From positions 62,001 through 126,000 of the forward strand of contig NQMI01000026.1 of assembly GCA_002270565.1 (NCBI GenBank): 64,000 nt of DNA, given 5' to 3'. Made by a program: the position numbers and the translations under genes. The stretch's first letter is position 1, and every line of letters starts with the position of its first letter. The stretch comes from Stenocarpella maydis (taxonomy: Eukaryota; Ascomycota; Sordariomycetes; Diaporthales; Diaporthaceae). The notes under the pieces are model-generated. The model saw only the letters and a program-made list of their open reading frames with translations. It had not been told where the DNA came from and ran no database searches. Below are positions 21,293-34,661 of the stretch, in pieces.

Positions 21293-23085
21293 TTGACATT
21301 CTGTGTGGTCTCGCAGTTCAAGATCGAATGCTGCATGTTACGAGTAACACAAGCTAAACAATTCCGGTCCATGTTGTTATACTCATCAGCGACAGGTTGT
21401 TCTTGGATCAGTCGGCAACAGCATCGGCCACCAGGCGAGCCAGCGCACAAACAGCATAGTAACTATTCCGAGGCCAATGTATTCTTCTACACCACGCCGT
21501 GCCAACCGTTAACCGGGTCGAGGAGATCAGATCAGGGCAGCTGGCCAGAGCATGAATCGTGCCGGCGTGCCGGGCGTGGCTACTGATCAAGGTGTACTGA
21601 GCGAGAATAACCGCGGCACCGGGTCGTCTCGAGATCATACAACGGCCAACGCAAAGACGTGACCATCGTAGTCCAAGCACGCCACGATCTATGTCCTCAC
21701 ATACCTAACCGTCCCTAGCCGCCTTTCGACCTGCTGCTGGCGCCGCACCGCCCACGCATATCGCCGTCCTCTCCCTTCTCCATATTCCCGGTCTTGGTGC
21801 CTGCGGGCTGTCCTTCACTCGAAAGACTCCCTCCCCTGGTGCTAAGGCGGTACCTCGGCCGTGGTCCCCTCCCCCGTCTCGGCGTGCGAGCTTTCGTAGG
21901 TGAGACATGGTGTTTCTTCGACGCTCCGCAACGCCTGAGTCGTCCCGAATCGGCCCTTTACGTGGCGCAGAATCGCAAATGCCTCGGAGGCTTGCCGCCG
22001 TGGCTCATGGGTGTGGTCAGGGCGAAGAGCGCCGCCTTCCATGATGCGTGGACAGTCTGGAAGCCAAGTACTTTGAGATCCAGAGCCTTCCGTTGTCATC
22101 GGTATAATTGCCGTCTTCGTGATAGTGCCGCTCGGGGGCCCGTGTGGATTCCGCTCCACCCGCCGAGCGGACGATCTTTCCCCGCGTTTTTGACGGGCTT
22201 GGTATTGACAGGCTGGGGAATCGGGTATCCAGGCATACCAAGCTCCTTGGATACTCTGGTTTCGTGCCTGTGCTTTCCGCGTGGAGGGTACGCATGGGTA
22301 CACGCCGACAACCCCTGGCGAAGAACATGTCTTGCCCTTCATCTGAGACACACAGACGGATGCCACGACGGGCCGATTCGATGCTTGGTCCTGCCGTCAG
22401 CCAGGCTCCAAACCGTGACATCGCCCGTGGCTTCGGCCTATTCTCCATGATCACCTGCCCAGGCGGCAGAGCAAAGGGGCCGCTCGATGACACCTACCCC
22501 ACAAAACAGACGTTAATGGCACAGCATTTGAACCTATAACACATAGCCTCTCTCTTGTGGCTGGCCTGGCCAGCTGGGGGGCTCCATGTTTCCCGGCGAG
22601 TAGGATACCTGAATCGCGACGGAAGCCCAGGCCGGCCCCACTATTCACATGGGAAACAAGTTCATCTCATCTCCGCCGTTGTCTAATTAGCATCCTGGAG
22701 CCACATATCCCCTCAGTTGTCTTTGCCAGGCCTAGTCTAAGAAGGGAAGCCCCAACTGTGACAGCGGTCATGCAACTGGCGACGTGGCGACGTGGCGGGC
22801 TGTATACCCCATCGCGGTGCTTCCAGATGTCTTGTCGTGCACCTGCTGTGAACGCACCAACTCTCGGCTGCGTGCCGGGATAAAAGAGCTCATGCCAAAC
22901 CCCGGCACGACGTCGGTGCTTCTTTCTCGACGCTGCCGCCTCGTGACGATCTCCCATGACGCTGGTTTGTGCAAAACCGCTACCCTGGAAACACTATGCA
23001 CCCTGACGCCTCCATGTAATTGATCCTTGGCTGTCAACATCATTCATTAATGTCAACGCCACCGGGCACGGCTTGGAACCACGGA

Positions 23086-23092
23086 TATAAAT
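23086..23092 (+). promoter_or_regulatory. TATA box of the glucoamylase gene
   Basis: TATAAAT lies 83 bases before the ATG at 23175. This leaves room for a leader of about 50 bases and argues that the in-frame ATG at 23091, which directly abuts the box, is not the start. Confidence 0.55.
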
Positions 23093-23174
23093 GGCCTACG
23101 ACACCCAGGCAAGCGGCGTGGCCAACACCACCGCCCTGTCAGTCAACAGCTCCAGCTCGGTTCATCAGCCCATC

Positions 23175-25457
<2,283 letters not shown>

Positions 25458-25886
25458 AAATGGTGGACATGGTTACAGGAACAAGTCTTTGTTCATTAAC
25501 CAGCTGGGAGGCGGTGTGACACGAGGCTGTGTCTCATTTCTACTAAGATTCAGACAAAGCAAAGCTGTGGACTATGTCTAGAGTTTTCTCCTTGGTTTCC
25601 TGATAAACCTATATACCAGAAATACACATACAATATTACCAGTGTTCATGTGCATACAAACGCTGTGATCGCGGTGGCTCACTTGAACATATATGGGCCA
25701 GAACACATGACGGAGGCAGCTTGTCCGAGCATATCCATGACAGTTTGCAAATGCAACGTATTGAACGTAGACATCTACCCAAGAATTGTTTTGTGAGCAG
25801 GTAATGTGGAATCACAACCAAGCCTCGCTGACATTGTTGCACTAAAGAAAAAGAGTCCGTGACTCCATGGCATGCATCAAGGTCGA
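25458..25886. other. Convergent intergenic
   Basis: 3' regions of glucoamylase (plus) and the riboside kinase gene (minus). Nothing else is visible. Confidence 0.5.
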
Positions 25887-26931
25887 TCACCCCTTGCTCC
25901 ACCTCTCCAGCGCTGCCATGACCTCCCCAACAGCCCACTCCAGCGTCTCCTCAAAGTCAAGGTCCACGCCTCCCCCGAGCCCCGGCCGCCCGCGCTGCGC
26001 GAGCACGCCCTTCTCCCTCAGGACATGCCAGTCCAGCTCCCCGCGCTCAGCGTCCCCGCCGACAAACATCCACCGGTGCGCGTCCACGTAATTGGGCCAC
26101 ACGACCTTGTCCACGTAGCCGGGCGGGTCCTTCCAGAACCCCTCGAGCGTGACGTAGCCGTCGCGGGCCTCGCGCCGCGCCGTGGCTTTCTCGCGCGACA
26201 CCTGTAGGAACAGCTTGACGTCGATGGCGTCCATGACCGCCGACAGCCTCGGCGGCGAGTACAGGAGGAAGCCGTCCAGGAGGCATATCCGCAGGGGCTG
26301 CTGCTGCTGCTCACCGCCTGCGGAGGCGGGGAACAAGGCTGCGTGGCCTGGTGACCCTGGCTGCGCCCACTCGCGCACCCTCGCCTTCTGGGCCTCGATC
26401 TTGGCCTGTGAGACGGGGCACTTGCCTACTGAGTTCTGGTCTTCCTTGGAGTCTACAAAGGGCTGCTCCGGGCAAGACCGGCGGCCGCCTGGTAAGCTTT
26501 GGCAAGACGACGGTTCGGACGCTGTTGGGGGCGAGGCATCGTGGGAAGGCGCTGTGGTCACGCCGTGGCTGCTGCGGAGGGTGCTCTCTGGCCCAGCGCC
26601 GCTGTTGCTTACCGGAAATGTCCCCTCGGAGCGGATGTGCGATAGCGCCCTCTCCATGTCCGGGATGTTAATGGAATCTGCGCAATCCCAGTCCAGGAGG
26701 CCATTCTTGTACGGGAGCCTGGGGATACATGGTCAGTTGTATGCATATGACATGTGCCTTGCGGCTTGTGGTGTCTGACTGGCTCCCTCACTCGTTCTCT
26801 GGGCGGTAAAAGTCATCCTCGTGCAGGACGAAGCTGTTGGGAAACATGTCTCTGAGCAGTCTGGCGAGGGTTGTCTTGCCGCTCGAGGAGCAGCCGGACA
26901 GGCCGACGATGATTGCTTTCCGGCCGCCCAT
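25887..26931 (-). CDS. NRK1: Nicotinamide riboside kinase
   Basis: ATG 26931, TGA 25887-25889. Exon 1 26931-26792, intron 26791-26719, then 26718-25887. NRK phosphorylates nicotinamide riboside to NMN in NAD salvage. The Walker A motif GLSGCSSSGKTT is at about 8-19, followed by LHEDDFYRPE, LPYKNGLLDWDCADSI, ICLLDGFLLYS and a lid/base region with REARDGYVTLEGFWKDPPGY. These match fungal NRK1 better than uridine kinase. Between GTFP and VDSKEDQNS lies a 50-codon Ser/Pro-rich segment bounded by a donor-like GTAAGC (26612) and an acceptor-like GAGCAG (26463). Its length is 150 nt, so it may be an unspliced in-frame intron (giving 273 aa) or a real insertion (323 aa). An upstream in-frame ATG at 27093 would add 54 residues resembling a mitochondrial presequence. 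Confidence 0.88.
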
Positions 26932-27961
26932 CTTCAGAGAAGGCTCAAAAAGATATGTCGTCTCTTGCGCCAAGTAGTATTGTGGGCCTGGACTGCCGGT
27001 CCCAAAAAAGAAGAGTGAGGTTGAAAATGGCCGGGCCGTAAGACGGGAGGGGCCGCGCCCCAGCTCCGGAAGCCACACAGACACCCCGGCCATAGGCGAG
27101 CAGGGCGGATTGCCTCGAGCTACTAGGCGTATTGAATAGGCAGCATCTTTTTATAGCCTCAGCACAACATTCATTCATCGTGTGTTCTGTCTTTGCTCTT
27201 CTCTGTTTATGCAGGGACCTTTACTTGGGCGTAGCAAACGACAGCACGAAAGAGTGAGCATATTGGGCGGCCTAGTCTTTTGTGTTCACCCGCCCACTCA
27301 TTCCCAGTTATAGGCAATCCACGGATATTTGTTTGCAACATGCATGAATTAGTTGCTAGACTATATGTGCAACGTCTCTTCGTTGATGAGACTGCAGCCA
27401 CTAGCTCAAACATGATATCACAATAAGCTGTGCTGGTGCTCCTATCTACATCGGCCGGTGTTACCTCTTACCAAACCAATATATAGCAGAATCTATTTAT
27501 GCAAGGAACTAACTAGCATGCTCAACCCTTCTGACCACAACTAAACAAAGGGGCAAGAGGCCATGGGCTCTCCTCTTTGCCAGGGTAGAAGGGCCACATG
27601 GTAGATTTGAGGATGTCGCTTTCGACATTGCTGCATGTCGGGACACTTGATTATTCTATTCTGGCTCGTGGCCTCGAGAAACCCCGGGCCTGGATCTGCC
27701 ATACCGTAATTCAGCAGGGGGCCCCTGCAAACCGCCCGCGGTGACGCAAAGCTGGGGGCCTGGCTAGACCAAGCAACAAGAAAAGGAGCATGTTCATCAC
27801 TGCTGCTGCCAAAACACAACCAACCCCTCAAGTACCCTCTGTGCAGTAAGTAAGGTCGAGATCGTTGAGATCCTCCTGGCCGAATTCAGTCGACTGCGCC
27901 CGTACTTGATCACGAATTCCAACCAATCCGTCTGCCCGTCCATTCCGATATACCGCCAACC
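26932..27961. other. Divergent intergenic between NRK1 and PTH2
   Basis: Non-coding apart from a possible N-terminal extension of NRK1 up to 27093. It contains the promoters of both genes. No repeat or RNA gene recognised. Confidence 0.5.
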
Positions 27962-28733
27962 ATGATGCCCGAGGACACCACCCTCGTGGTGATATCCACG
28001 TCTGTCGTCGCCCTCCTCACGGGCTTCCTGATGGGCATCTACACCATCCAGGGTTACATCATCACCCCTGACTTTGCCAAGCAGTCGCGCGCCAACTACG
28101 ACGACCCTGTCGACAGCGACGAGACCGACATCGACGAGGATGAAACCCACCTCGACCATGCGCCAAACTGGGCCAATGGCAAGGAGGCAGACCGGAAGCA
28201 GGGGCTGCGGTTCTCTGCAAGGGAGAAGAGCAAGGCAGCCATCGCGCCCTCGGCCGAGGACACCGGGGAGGAATGCAAGCTGGTCCTGGTCGTCAGGACA
28301 GATCTGGGCATGACAAAGGGTAAGCGCCTCCCACCGGCCACCCAGTCGCCGTCCCGCCTCGAGTCCCAGTGCGATGCTAACCCTCCTCCCCCCACCATCC
28401 ACAGGCAAAATAGCAGCGCAGTGCGGCCACGCGACCCTCGCGTGCTTCAAGTCCATCTCCAAGGCGGCACGCGCCGCCGGGCCCAGCAGCCCCGCCGCCC
28501 TGCTCCTGCAGCGCTGGGAGCGGCACGGCCAGGCCAAGGTCGCCCTGCAGGTCAAGAATCAGGACGAGATGGGGGAGCTCATGGCCAAGGCGCGCTCGCT
28601 AGGCATCACCGCCGAGGTCATCGCCGACGCAGGCCGCACCCAGATCGACCCGGGCAGCCTGACCGTCCTCGGCATCGGCCCCGCGCCAAAGAGCGCCGTC
28701 GACAAGGTCACCGGCCACCTGAAGCTGCTGTAG
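27962..28733 (+). CDS. PTH2: Peptidyl-tRNA hydrolase 2, membrane-anchored
   Basis: Exon 1 27962-28319, intron 28320-28404 (GTAAGC donor, CCACAG acceptor), exon 2 28405-28733; 228 aa. Pth2 cleaves peptidyl-tRNA to recycle tRNA and is tied to mitochondrial or ER-surface protein quality control in yeast and animals. The N-terminus has one transmembrane helix (about 7-30), followed by an acidic linker (DSDETDIDEDETH). The catalytic PTH2 domain fills the second half: CKLVLVVRTDLGMTKGKIAAQ, CGHATLACFK, RWERHGQAKVALQ, AEVIADAGRTQIDPGS and LGIGPAPKS. The Lys of GKIAAQ and His of CGHA, important in the family, are present. The intron splits the GMTKG/KIAAQ block and its removal restores it exactly. 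Length is usual for fungal Pth2. Confidence 0.95.
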
Positions 28734-29311
28734 GGGCGCCTGTGGGCCCTTGGGGTTCTGGCTTCTGCGTTTGTGGGCGAGTGTCCGGAGGGGTTCGTCT
28801 TCCCGATTTGTTAGGCTATATGTGCATTGCTCGGCGTTGGGGGGCTGGCAAAATGGAAGGGAAAGGGGTCTGGTAGACCGGGCAATATGAGATGGATCAT
28901 TACTGATGGTTCCATGATATGGTCATGTCTACATTAATTTACAGGGTCCGTGGAGGACCAGCAATCCCTAACCTCATATGGAGTCGGACCCTCAGGATCC
29001 CACTATCATTCGACCACCGGATGGCCAAGTACTTGAGGTGGTGTGCTTTCGTCTCGGGTGGACTGTATCTTCGCAAAGTTTTTTTTCCGAAAGAGGGCGG
29101 ACGCTTTCAACTACAATCGTGGAGACGGAGAAGTCCTCCAATACTGAGCACAAATGCGTATTCGCCACGCTAGCGAAAACGCGTCGACAGTATCCGCATT
29201 GTGGACGTAGGCAGGCCAGTCGTGGGTTTGGTCCCTTCCAAGTATCTGGAATGGGGAGTAAGAGCAGTGAATCATTCCCATTATCTGCCTGCTCGGGTAT
29301 ATCTCGGCTCC
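28734..29311. other. Convergent intergenic
   Basis: Shared 3' region of PTH2 (plus) and UTP7 (minus). No feature recognised beyond an eight-base T-run near 29080. Confidence 0.5.
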
Positions 29312-31020
29312 TCACTTCTCCTTCCTCGCAAACCTGCCGAGCGCCGGGCCCAGCTCCTCCTTCTGCTGCTCGTGTTGTGCCCTGTTCTTGTTCTGCAACT
29401 CCTCCCAGATCTCGTCCGCCCGCACCCTCTTCTCGTCGATGATGTTGCGCTTTCTCTGCTTGCGGATGTACTTCTTGAGCGCGCCGTTGCGCCCACGCGC
29501 CTTGTTCCTGATCTCCTCCTCGATGCTCACCGCTGGCGCGTCGAGGTCCCTCTCGGCCTGCCGCTGCTTCTCCGACCGCAGGTCCAGGTTGCCGATGAAG
29601 TTGGGGTCCAGCGCAATCATCTCGGGAGGCAGCTTGTTGAGCAGCTGCTTCACCTCGGCCTCTTGCCGCTGCCTGGCTGTCTCGTACGGGTTGACCTCGA
29701 GCGCGTCGAAGTTGGCCTCACCAGCACCGGGGACCAGGATGGATGAGAAACCCTGGTCGTGACCGATGCCGAGCACATCTTCGAAGGGACACCACCGCAC
29801 CCGCTCCACAGCCTTGCCTTCCTTGCCCCAGGTGAGATATGGGCTTTGCACCTTTTCTTGGACCGGTCTGTGTTTAGAGAACAGGCCTTTCCAAATCGTC
29901 GTGCTCGTGCCCCACCCGACTGCGGTCAGCCCGGTGTCTGATATCGCCACGGAGGATGCGGGGGTCCTTGTGAAGTAAGAGTTGACCTCCTTGAACATTC
30001 GTATGTCCCAAACGGCCATTTTCAGATCCTGTCCCGTTGAGACCATGTACCGTCCTTCTCGGTCAACTGCTAGTGAGCGGACCGGGCCTCTGTGCGCAAG
30101 AAGTTTGACAAGTGCTTCCGATGAATTTGGAGACCACAACGAGACTGTGCCGTTTTGGTGGCCGATGTGACATATTGCATTCCAGGGGTTCTGTGTGAAA
30201 GAGCAAGGGGCGCCGCCCTTGGTGTGTATCTCGGACACCAGCTGTCCGGTCGAAACGTCCTGGTACTTCAGATTGCTCGACATTCCCAGGGTGGCGAGGA
30301 GCATGTGGTATGGTAGGAACTCCATGTGTGACACCTCGACGTGCTTCTTCAGGCAGTGTAGCTCGACGCCATTTCTATCGTAGATGTAGACATATTTCTT
30401 TTGCGCCACCGCAAAGTATTGGTTGTTGTGAAGCCAGCCTATGTCTGCGTGACAAACATACAGGATCAGGACCCGAAGTTTAGAGTATGTTGTCGGACAT
30501 AAAACCTACCTCTGATCGTCTCTCCCAATTGAAGCTCACACCCCAGTTTCCCTTCGCGGAAGTCCATCGTCGCAACATGGCCCTTGCGGCCCGCCAGTAG
30601 CAGCTCTTTGCCGTTTCTTGTGTATTCACAGTGGTACGGCCCAAGGTCGTCGAGTTTCAGGTCGAACCGCTTTTGCGCCGTGCCCACGGCAGTCTCGCTC
30701 GTGATTTCGTCCTGGCGCACCCTGTACGTCCGCTCGAGTTCGTGTTCTGGCTCGAGAAAGCCTGCGGTGTTCTCCAGCAAGATCTCGGCATCTTTAGCTT
30801 TTTCAATGGCAGTCTTGTATTTCTCCTCTTGCTTCTTCATGATGGTACGCAGCTTCTTGTCGCGAACACCGCGCACGTCGACGCCCTTGCCCCGGCCATA
30901 GTCTCGGTTGGCCAGTTTTTGCCGTCGTCGTTTGGCCTGCTCTTCTTTCGATAGTAGTGATGTCCTGGCATTCTGAACCGTGGAGGCGCCATTCGGCTGC
31001 TTCTTCACCTCGTCGGCCAT
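29312..31020 (-). CDS. UTP7: UTP7/WDR46, small-subunit processome WD-repeat protein
   Basis: Exon 1 31020-30510, intron 30509-30445 (GTAGGT donor, CGCAG acceptor), exon 2 30444-29312 (TGA); 547 aa, close to yeast Utp7 (554). Utp7 (human WDR46/BING4) is part of the U3 snoRNP small-subunit processome that matures 18S rRNA in the nucleolus. The N-terminus is basic and coiled (RRRQKLANRDYGRGKGVDVRG). WD repeats span about 140-400 (HVATMDFREGKLGCELQLGETIRDIGWLHN across the splice site; QKKYVYIYDRNGVELHCLKKH; GHQNGTVSLWSPNSSEALVK). The C-terminus has the BING4 block VEKLLNKLPPEMI-like (QLLNKLPPEMIALDP), followed by a basic tail. An upstream in-frame ATG at 31050 would add ten residues; 31020 has the better context and matches homologues. 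It is divergent from TSR1, which has a related role. Confidence 0.95.
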
Positions 31021-31455
31021 GTTTGGTTGCGGGAGTGTTTCAGTCAGCATTTATAAATCCTCGGTCGGCTGGCTCGCTTTAACATCAGCTTCGGGAATTG
31101 GTTGTCGCAAAGTCTAGGAACTTTTTCAGAGGACCGTTGAGCGATAAGCTGATATGAGATGATAAGCCGATAAGCAGGGGTTCTCTGGGTAGTTTCCACA
31201 AGAAATTTCAAAACATGGCGGGGCAGAGTCCAACTTTGGGCGCTGGAGGGCACTACATTCAGGCGCTAGCGACGGCGCAGAGAACATCTTTCAGGGTCCT
31301 TTGCACTCTCACTCTCACTCTCACTTTCGCATTACCCAGAACTCACATTTCCACACATTTGTGTCTAGTGACTGCACCAAACTTGCACGATACTGTCCAA
31401 CCTGGCGTCCTCATCTCTACCATTCAGGTTCAAGGCAGGCGGCGAGGGGGGAAAG
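31021..31455. promoter_or_regulatory. Bidirectional UTP7-TSR1 promoter with CGATAAGC boxes
   Basis: The 435 bases between the ATGs of two divergent ribosome-biogenesis genes. A cluster of GCGATAAGC (31141-31149), GATAAGC (31161-31167) and CGATAAGC (31168-31175) lies about 120-150 bases before the UTP7 start. A CT-repeat (CACTCT units, about 31303-31326) and the rest of the TSR1 leader follow. A related TTATCGATAA box is upstream of BRX1. The boxes resemble the yeast PAC element (GCGATGAG) seen in ribosome-biogenesis promoters; the functional link is inferred. Confidence 0.55.
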
Positions 31456-34153
31456 ATGCCGGCCGCCGTCACCGGCCACTCGCACCGGGCGACCACCAAG
31501 GTCAGCAACAAGGCCTTCAAGTCCCGGAAGGCCACCAAGGGGGCGATGCGAGATCAACTCAAAGGTAAGATGAGTCACACCATGAGCAGGCCGGTAGGAA
31601 TACAGCATTAGGACTCATGTCACAATATTGGGAGTTCTGTGCCCTACACTTGCATACATCATCTCATGATCCCTTCGTCGTACTGTCAGCAATGGGACTA
31701 CTAACCCAACACCGGCTCTGACACCAACATCGCTTCACGCACTTCTTCCAAAATCAGCTCGCCCAAAAACAAGTTGCTAACACTCGTATCTTTTCCCCTT
31801 CCAAGGAAAAGTACCAAACGAGCGCCGAAAAACACCCCATCAACAAGTCATGTCCAAGCTCGACCGCCGAAACCAGGCCAAGCAGAAGCAGGCCCAAAAG
31901 CACAAGGCCCATCAACAAGAGACCCTTGTCTTCGCCGGAAAGGATGGTGCGCCTCGAAATGTCGCCGTCATCCCTCTCTGCCCGGATGGTGACTCCACTG
32001 CTGCGGTCCGAGCCCTGAACCAGAGTCTCGACATCGACCAAGAAATACCCCTTGGGACCGCCCGTGTGCCAATCGACAGGTTCAAGCAGAAACTGCAATA
32101 CGTGGCCTTGCCTCGCGACCTCGCAGCCTGCATGGATGCTGCCAGGGTGGCCGACTTCGTGGTGCTCATCCTGTCCGCAGACATCGATGTCGACGATCTC
32201 GGCGAGTTGATCCTCCGCAGCGTGGAAAGCCAAGGGCTGTCCACTCTGTTCACCGTGATCCAGGGCCTCAACAACACCGAGCCCGCCAAAGCCAGGAACT
32301 CGGTGCTCGACTCACTGCGATCATATATTACGCATTTCCACCCGGACCAGCACAAGATCTACAGCCTCGACAACAGACAAGAATGCTCGAACCTGATGCG
32401 ATCACTCTGCAATTCGACACCAAGGGGCATCAAGTGGCGGGATGAGCGAAGCTGGATGTTGGTGGAGGACGTCAGGTTTGCAGATTCGGAACAAGACTCG
32501 ACCATTGTCACTGGTGTTGTGAGGGGCAGAGGCTTACAGGCGGACCGACTTGTGCAAGTTGGCGACTGGGGTTCGTTCAAGATCGAAAAGATCACTGCCG
32601 CGCCTCTTTCAAAGAGGGGGAAAAAGTCAGACGAGGGGATGAACGTGGACGACCAAACAGAACAGGTGCTCGCCGCTCCTACCGAGGACCAAGACGACCT
32701 TGATGACCTGGCTCCAGAGGTTGCCGCCATGCATGATGCGGATGATGACATCGAACTTGATGATGCCACGTCGGTGGCGCCATCGACCAAGAAGGGAGTG
32801 TTGCTAGACGACCATCACTACTTCTCGGAAGATGAGGACAACACCCAGGTCAGGCGGTTGAGGGTGCCAAAGGGAACATCCAAGTATCAGTCGGCTTGGT
32901 ACCTGGATGGCGACGTATCTGACGACGGGTCTGACATGACTGATATGGATCTGGACGACGAGGAAGGATCCGAACCTTCTGTGGCACCTGAGGACGGCAT
33001 GGAGGGACTTGCTGCGGACCGTATGACCGAGGCTGGGCCATCGGAATACCCACAATCAGAGAAGTTTGAAGAACTGGACGAGGACGACGACGCTGCGCAG
33101 CTGGCACAGTACCGAGCAAGGAAGAAGGACGAGGCCAAGGAGGACCTGGAGTTCCCCGACGAGATCGAGCTACATCCTAACGTCCTCGCACGCGAGCGTC
33201 TGGCACGGTACCGAGGGCTGAAGAGCTTGCGGACCAGTCCCTGGGAGCAAGACGAGGATCGAGCCCACGAGCCAGAGCAGTGGCGTCGGCTTCTGCAAGT
33301 CCAGAACTACCAAGCCTCCCGGAATAGCGCACGTAATGAGGCCCTCGTGGGAGGTGTGCAGCCTGGCACTCGGGTCCATGTTCATATCAAGGGCGTGCCT
33401 GCGGAGTCTCGAGCCACGTACCACCCAGCCAAGCCAGTCACTCTGTTCTCTTTACTGAGGCACGAACAGAAGCGGACGGCGGTCAACTTCCTCATCAACT
33501 TGAGCTCGGACTATTCTAGGTCAATCAAGTCCAAGGAAGAGATAATCATGCAGTGCGGGCCCCGGAGGTTCATCATCAACCCCCTGTTCTCGCAGGGGGG
33601 CAATACGCCGAACGATGTGCACAAGTACTGCCGCTACCTGCACCCCGGTCAGTCCGCAGTGGCGAGCTTCATGGGCCCTGTGACCTGGGGCGCCGTTCCG
33701 GCACTCTTCTACAGGAGATCGAAGCCGGGCGAGAAGAAGGCCGAGGGCGAGCCCGACCTCCCTCTGACCTTGATTGGCACGGGTACTTCCATCCCTCCAT
33801 CCACCAACCGAGTAATCGCCAAGCGCGTGATCCTGACCGGTCACCCGTACCACATCCACAAGAGGATCGTAACCATCCGATACATGTTCTTCAACAGGGA
33901 GGACGTGGAATGGTTCAAGGCTCTGCCCTTGTGGACCAAGCGTGGACGAAGCGGCTACGTAAAGGAACCGCTCGGGACCCATGGGTACTTCAAGGCGACA
34001 TTCGATGCGCACATCAACCCGCAGGACACTGTTGGTGTCAGTCTCTACAAGAGGGTCTGGCCTCGCAATGCGATACCGTTGCAAGGATCGCTGCTAGGCC
34101 ATGCAGCAGAAGAGGCTACAGCGCCGGTGGAGGAAATGGAGGTGGAGGAGTAG
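31456..34153 (+). CDS. TSR1: Pre-rRNA processing factor TSR1
   Basis: Exon 1 31456-31564, intron 31565-31805, exon 2 31806-34153 (TAG); 818 aa. Tsr1 is a Bms1-like, GTPase-inactive factor bound to the cytoplasmic 40S precursor, where it blocks the site used by translation factors. Exon 1 has the conserved start HRATTKVSNKAFKSRKATKGA; exon 2 continues TPHQQVMSKLDRRNQAKQKQ. The AARP2-CN region is at about 240-330 (TPRGIKWRDERSWMLVEDV), an acidic stretch at about 330-470, then the DUF663/C-terminal Bms1-Tsr1 domain (VHIKGVP, LFSLLRHEQKRTAVNFL, MQCGPRRF, NRVIAKRVILTGHPYHIHKRIVTIRYMFF, EPLGTHGYFKATFDAHI). The P-loop of Bms1 is replaced, as in other Tsr1 proteins. The 241-nt intron is unusually long for this window. 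Confidence 0.96.
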
Positions 34154-34350
34154 GAGAGTTCCATGAAATCAGATATTGGCCCGTAGAAACACAGGGTATA
34201 TCGACACACCATCTACAGTGCTATTCGTCTAGAATAGTCTATGAACGGGATCTTGACACACCACACGCTTAGACGGTTCGCTAAAATTCTACTAATCAGA
34301 GGCTAGATAATGTTTGTATGCTAATTAGTCTATAGGAAAACCCTAACCTA

Positions 34351-34600
34351 GAGGGCCCTCCCTCTAGGTACCTAGGTATGTGGAGGTCCCTCCTTTGGGT
34401 GCGCGGAGGGCCCTTCCTTTGGGCGCATGAGGGCTCTTCCTCTAAGTATACGGAGGTCCCTCCTTTGGGTGTATACAGGGTTTTTATAAAAGCCCCTTTT
34501 CAAGTTGTGTAGAGGGCCCTCCCTCTGGGTATACGGAGGGCCCTACCTCTGAGCATACAAAGGCCCTCTTCTGGGAACCCGGAGGGCCCTATTAGGTGGC
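34351..34600. repeat. GAGGGCCC tandem repeat
   Basis: About ten imperfect units of 22-25 nt with a core near GAGGGCCCTCCCTCTGGGTA and a GTATACG-type end, divided by a TTTTTATAAAAG stretch at about 34490-34500. Each unit holds an inverted GGGCCC centre. Units differ by scattered substitutions, so the array is old. Confidence 0.8.
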
Positions 34601-34639
34601 GTAAAGAGGTTCGCTAGAGGAGCGAGCGGAGTGAATAAC

Positions 34640-34661
34640 GAAGGCGGTCCGGACCGCCTTC
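34640..34661. repeat. Perfect 22-nt palindrome
   Basis: GAAGGCGGTCC is followed at once by its exact reverse complement, centred on GGACC/GGTCC. A GAGCGAGCGGAGTGAATAA segment lies just before it. Such a sequence could be a transposon subterminal site or extrude as a cruciform; its role is unknown. Confidence 0.8.

Larger units (their letters stand above)
20796..23174. other. Long intergenic between SNU66 and glucoamylase
   Basis: The first part is the SNU66 5' region. An AT minisatellite follows (about 21051-21292), then about 1.8 kb of GC-balanced DNA in which overlapping frames on both strands (for example 21794-22450 plus and 21842-22366 minus) lack family resemblance. The last few hundred bases form the glucoamylase promoter. 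Confidence 0.5.

Noticed and set aside
21794..22493. Overlapping frames on both strands in the SNU66-glucoamylase interval
   Set aside because: They overlap each other, lack ATG support or family resemblance, and show no coding-like wobble pattern.
23091..23174. Upstream in-frame ATG of glucoamylase
   Set aside because: It directly abuts the TATA box and would put 28 polar residues before the signal peptide; the ATG at 23175 begins a good signal peptide.
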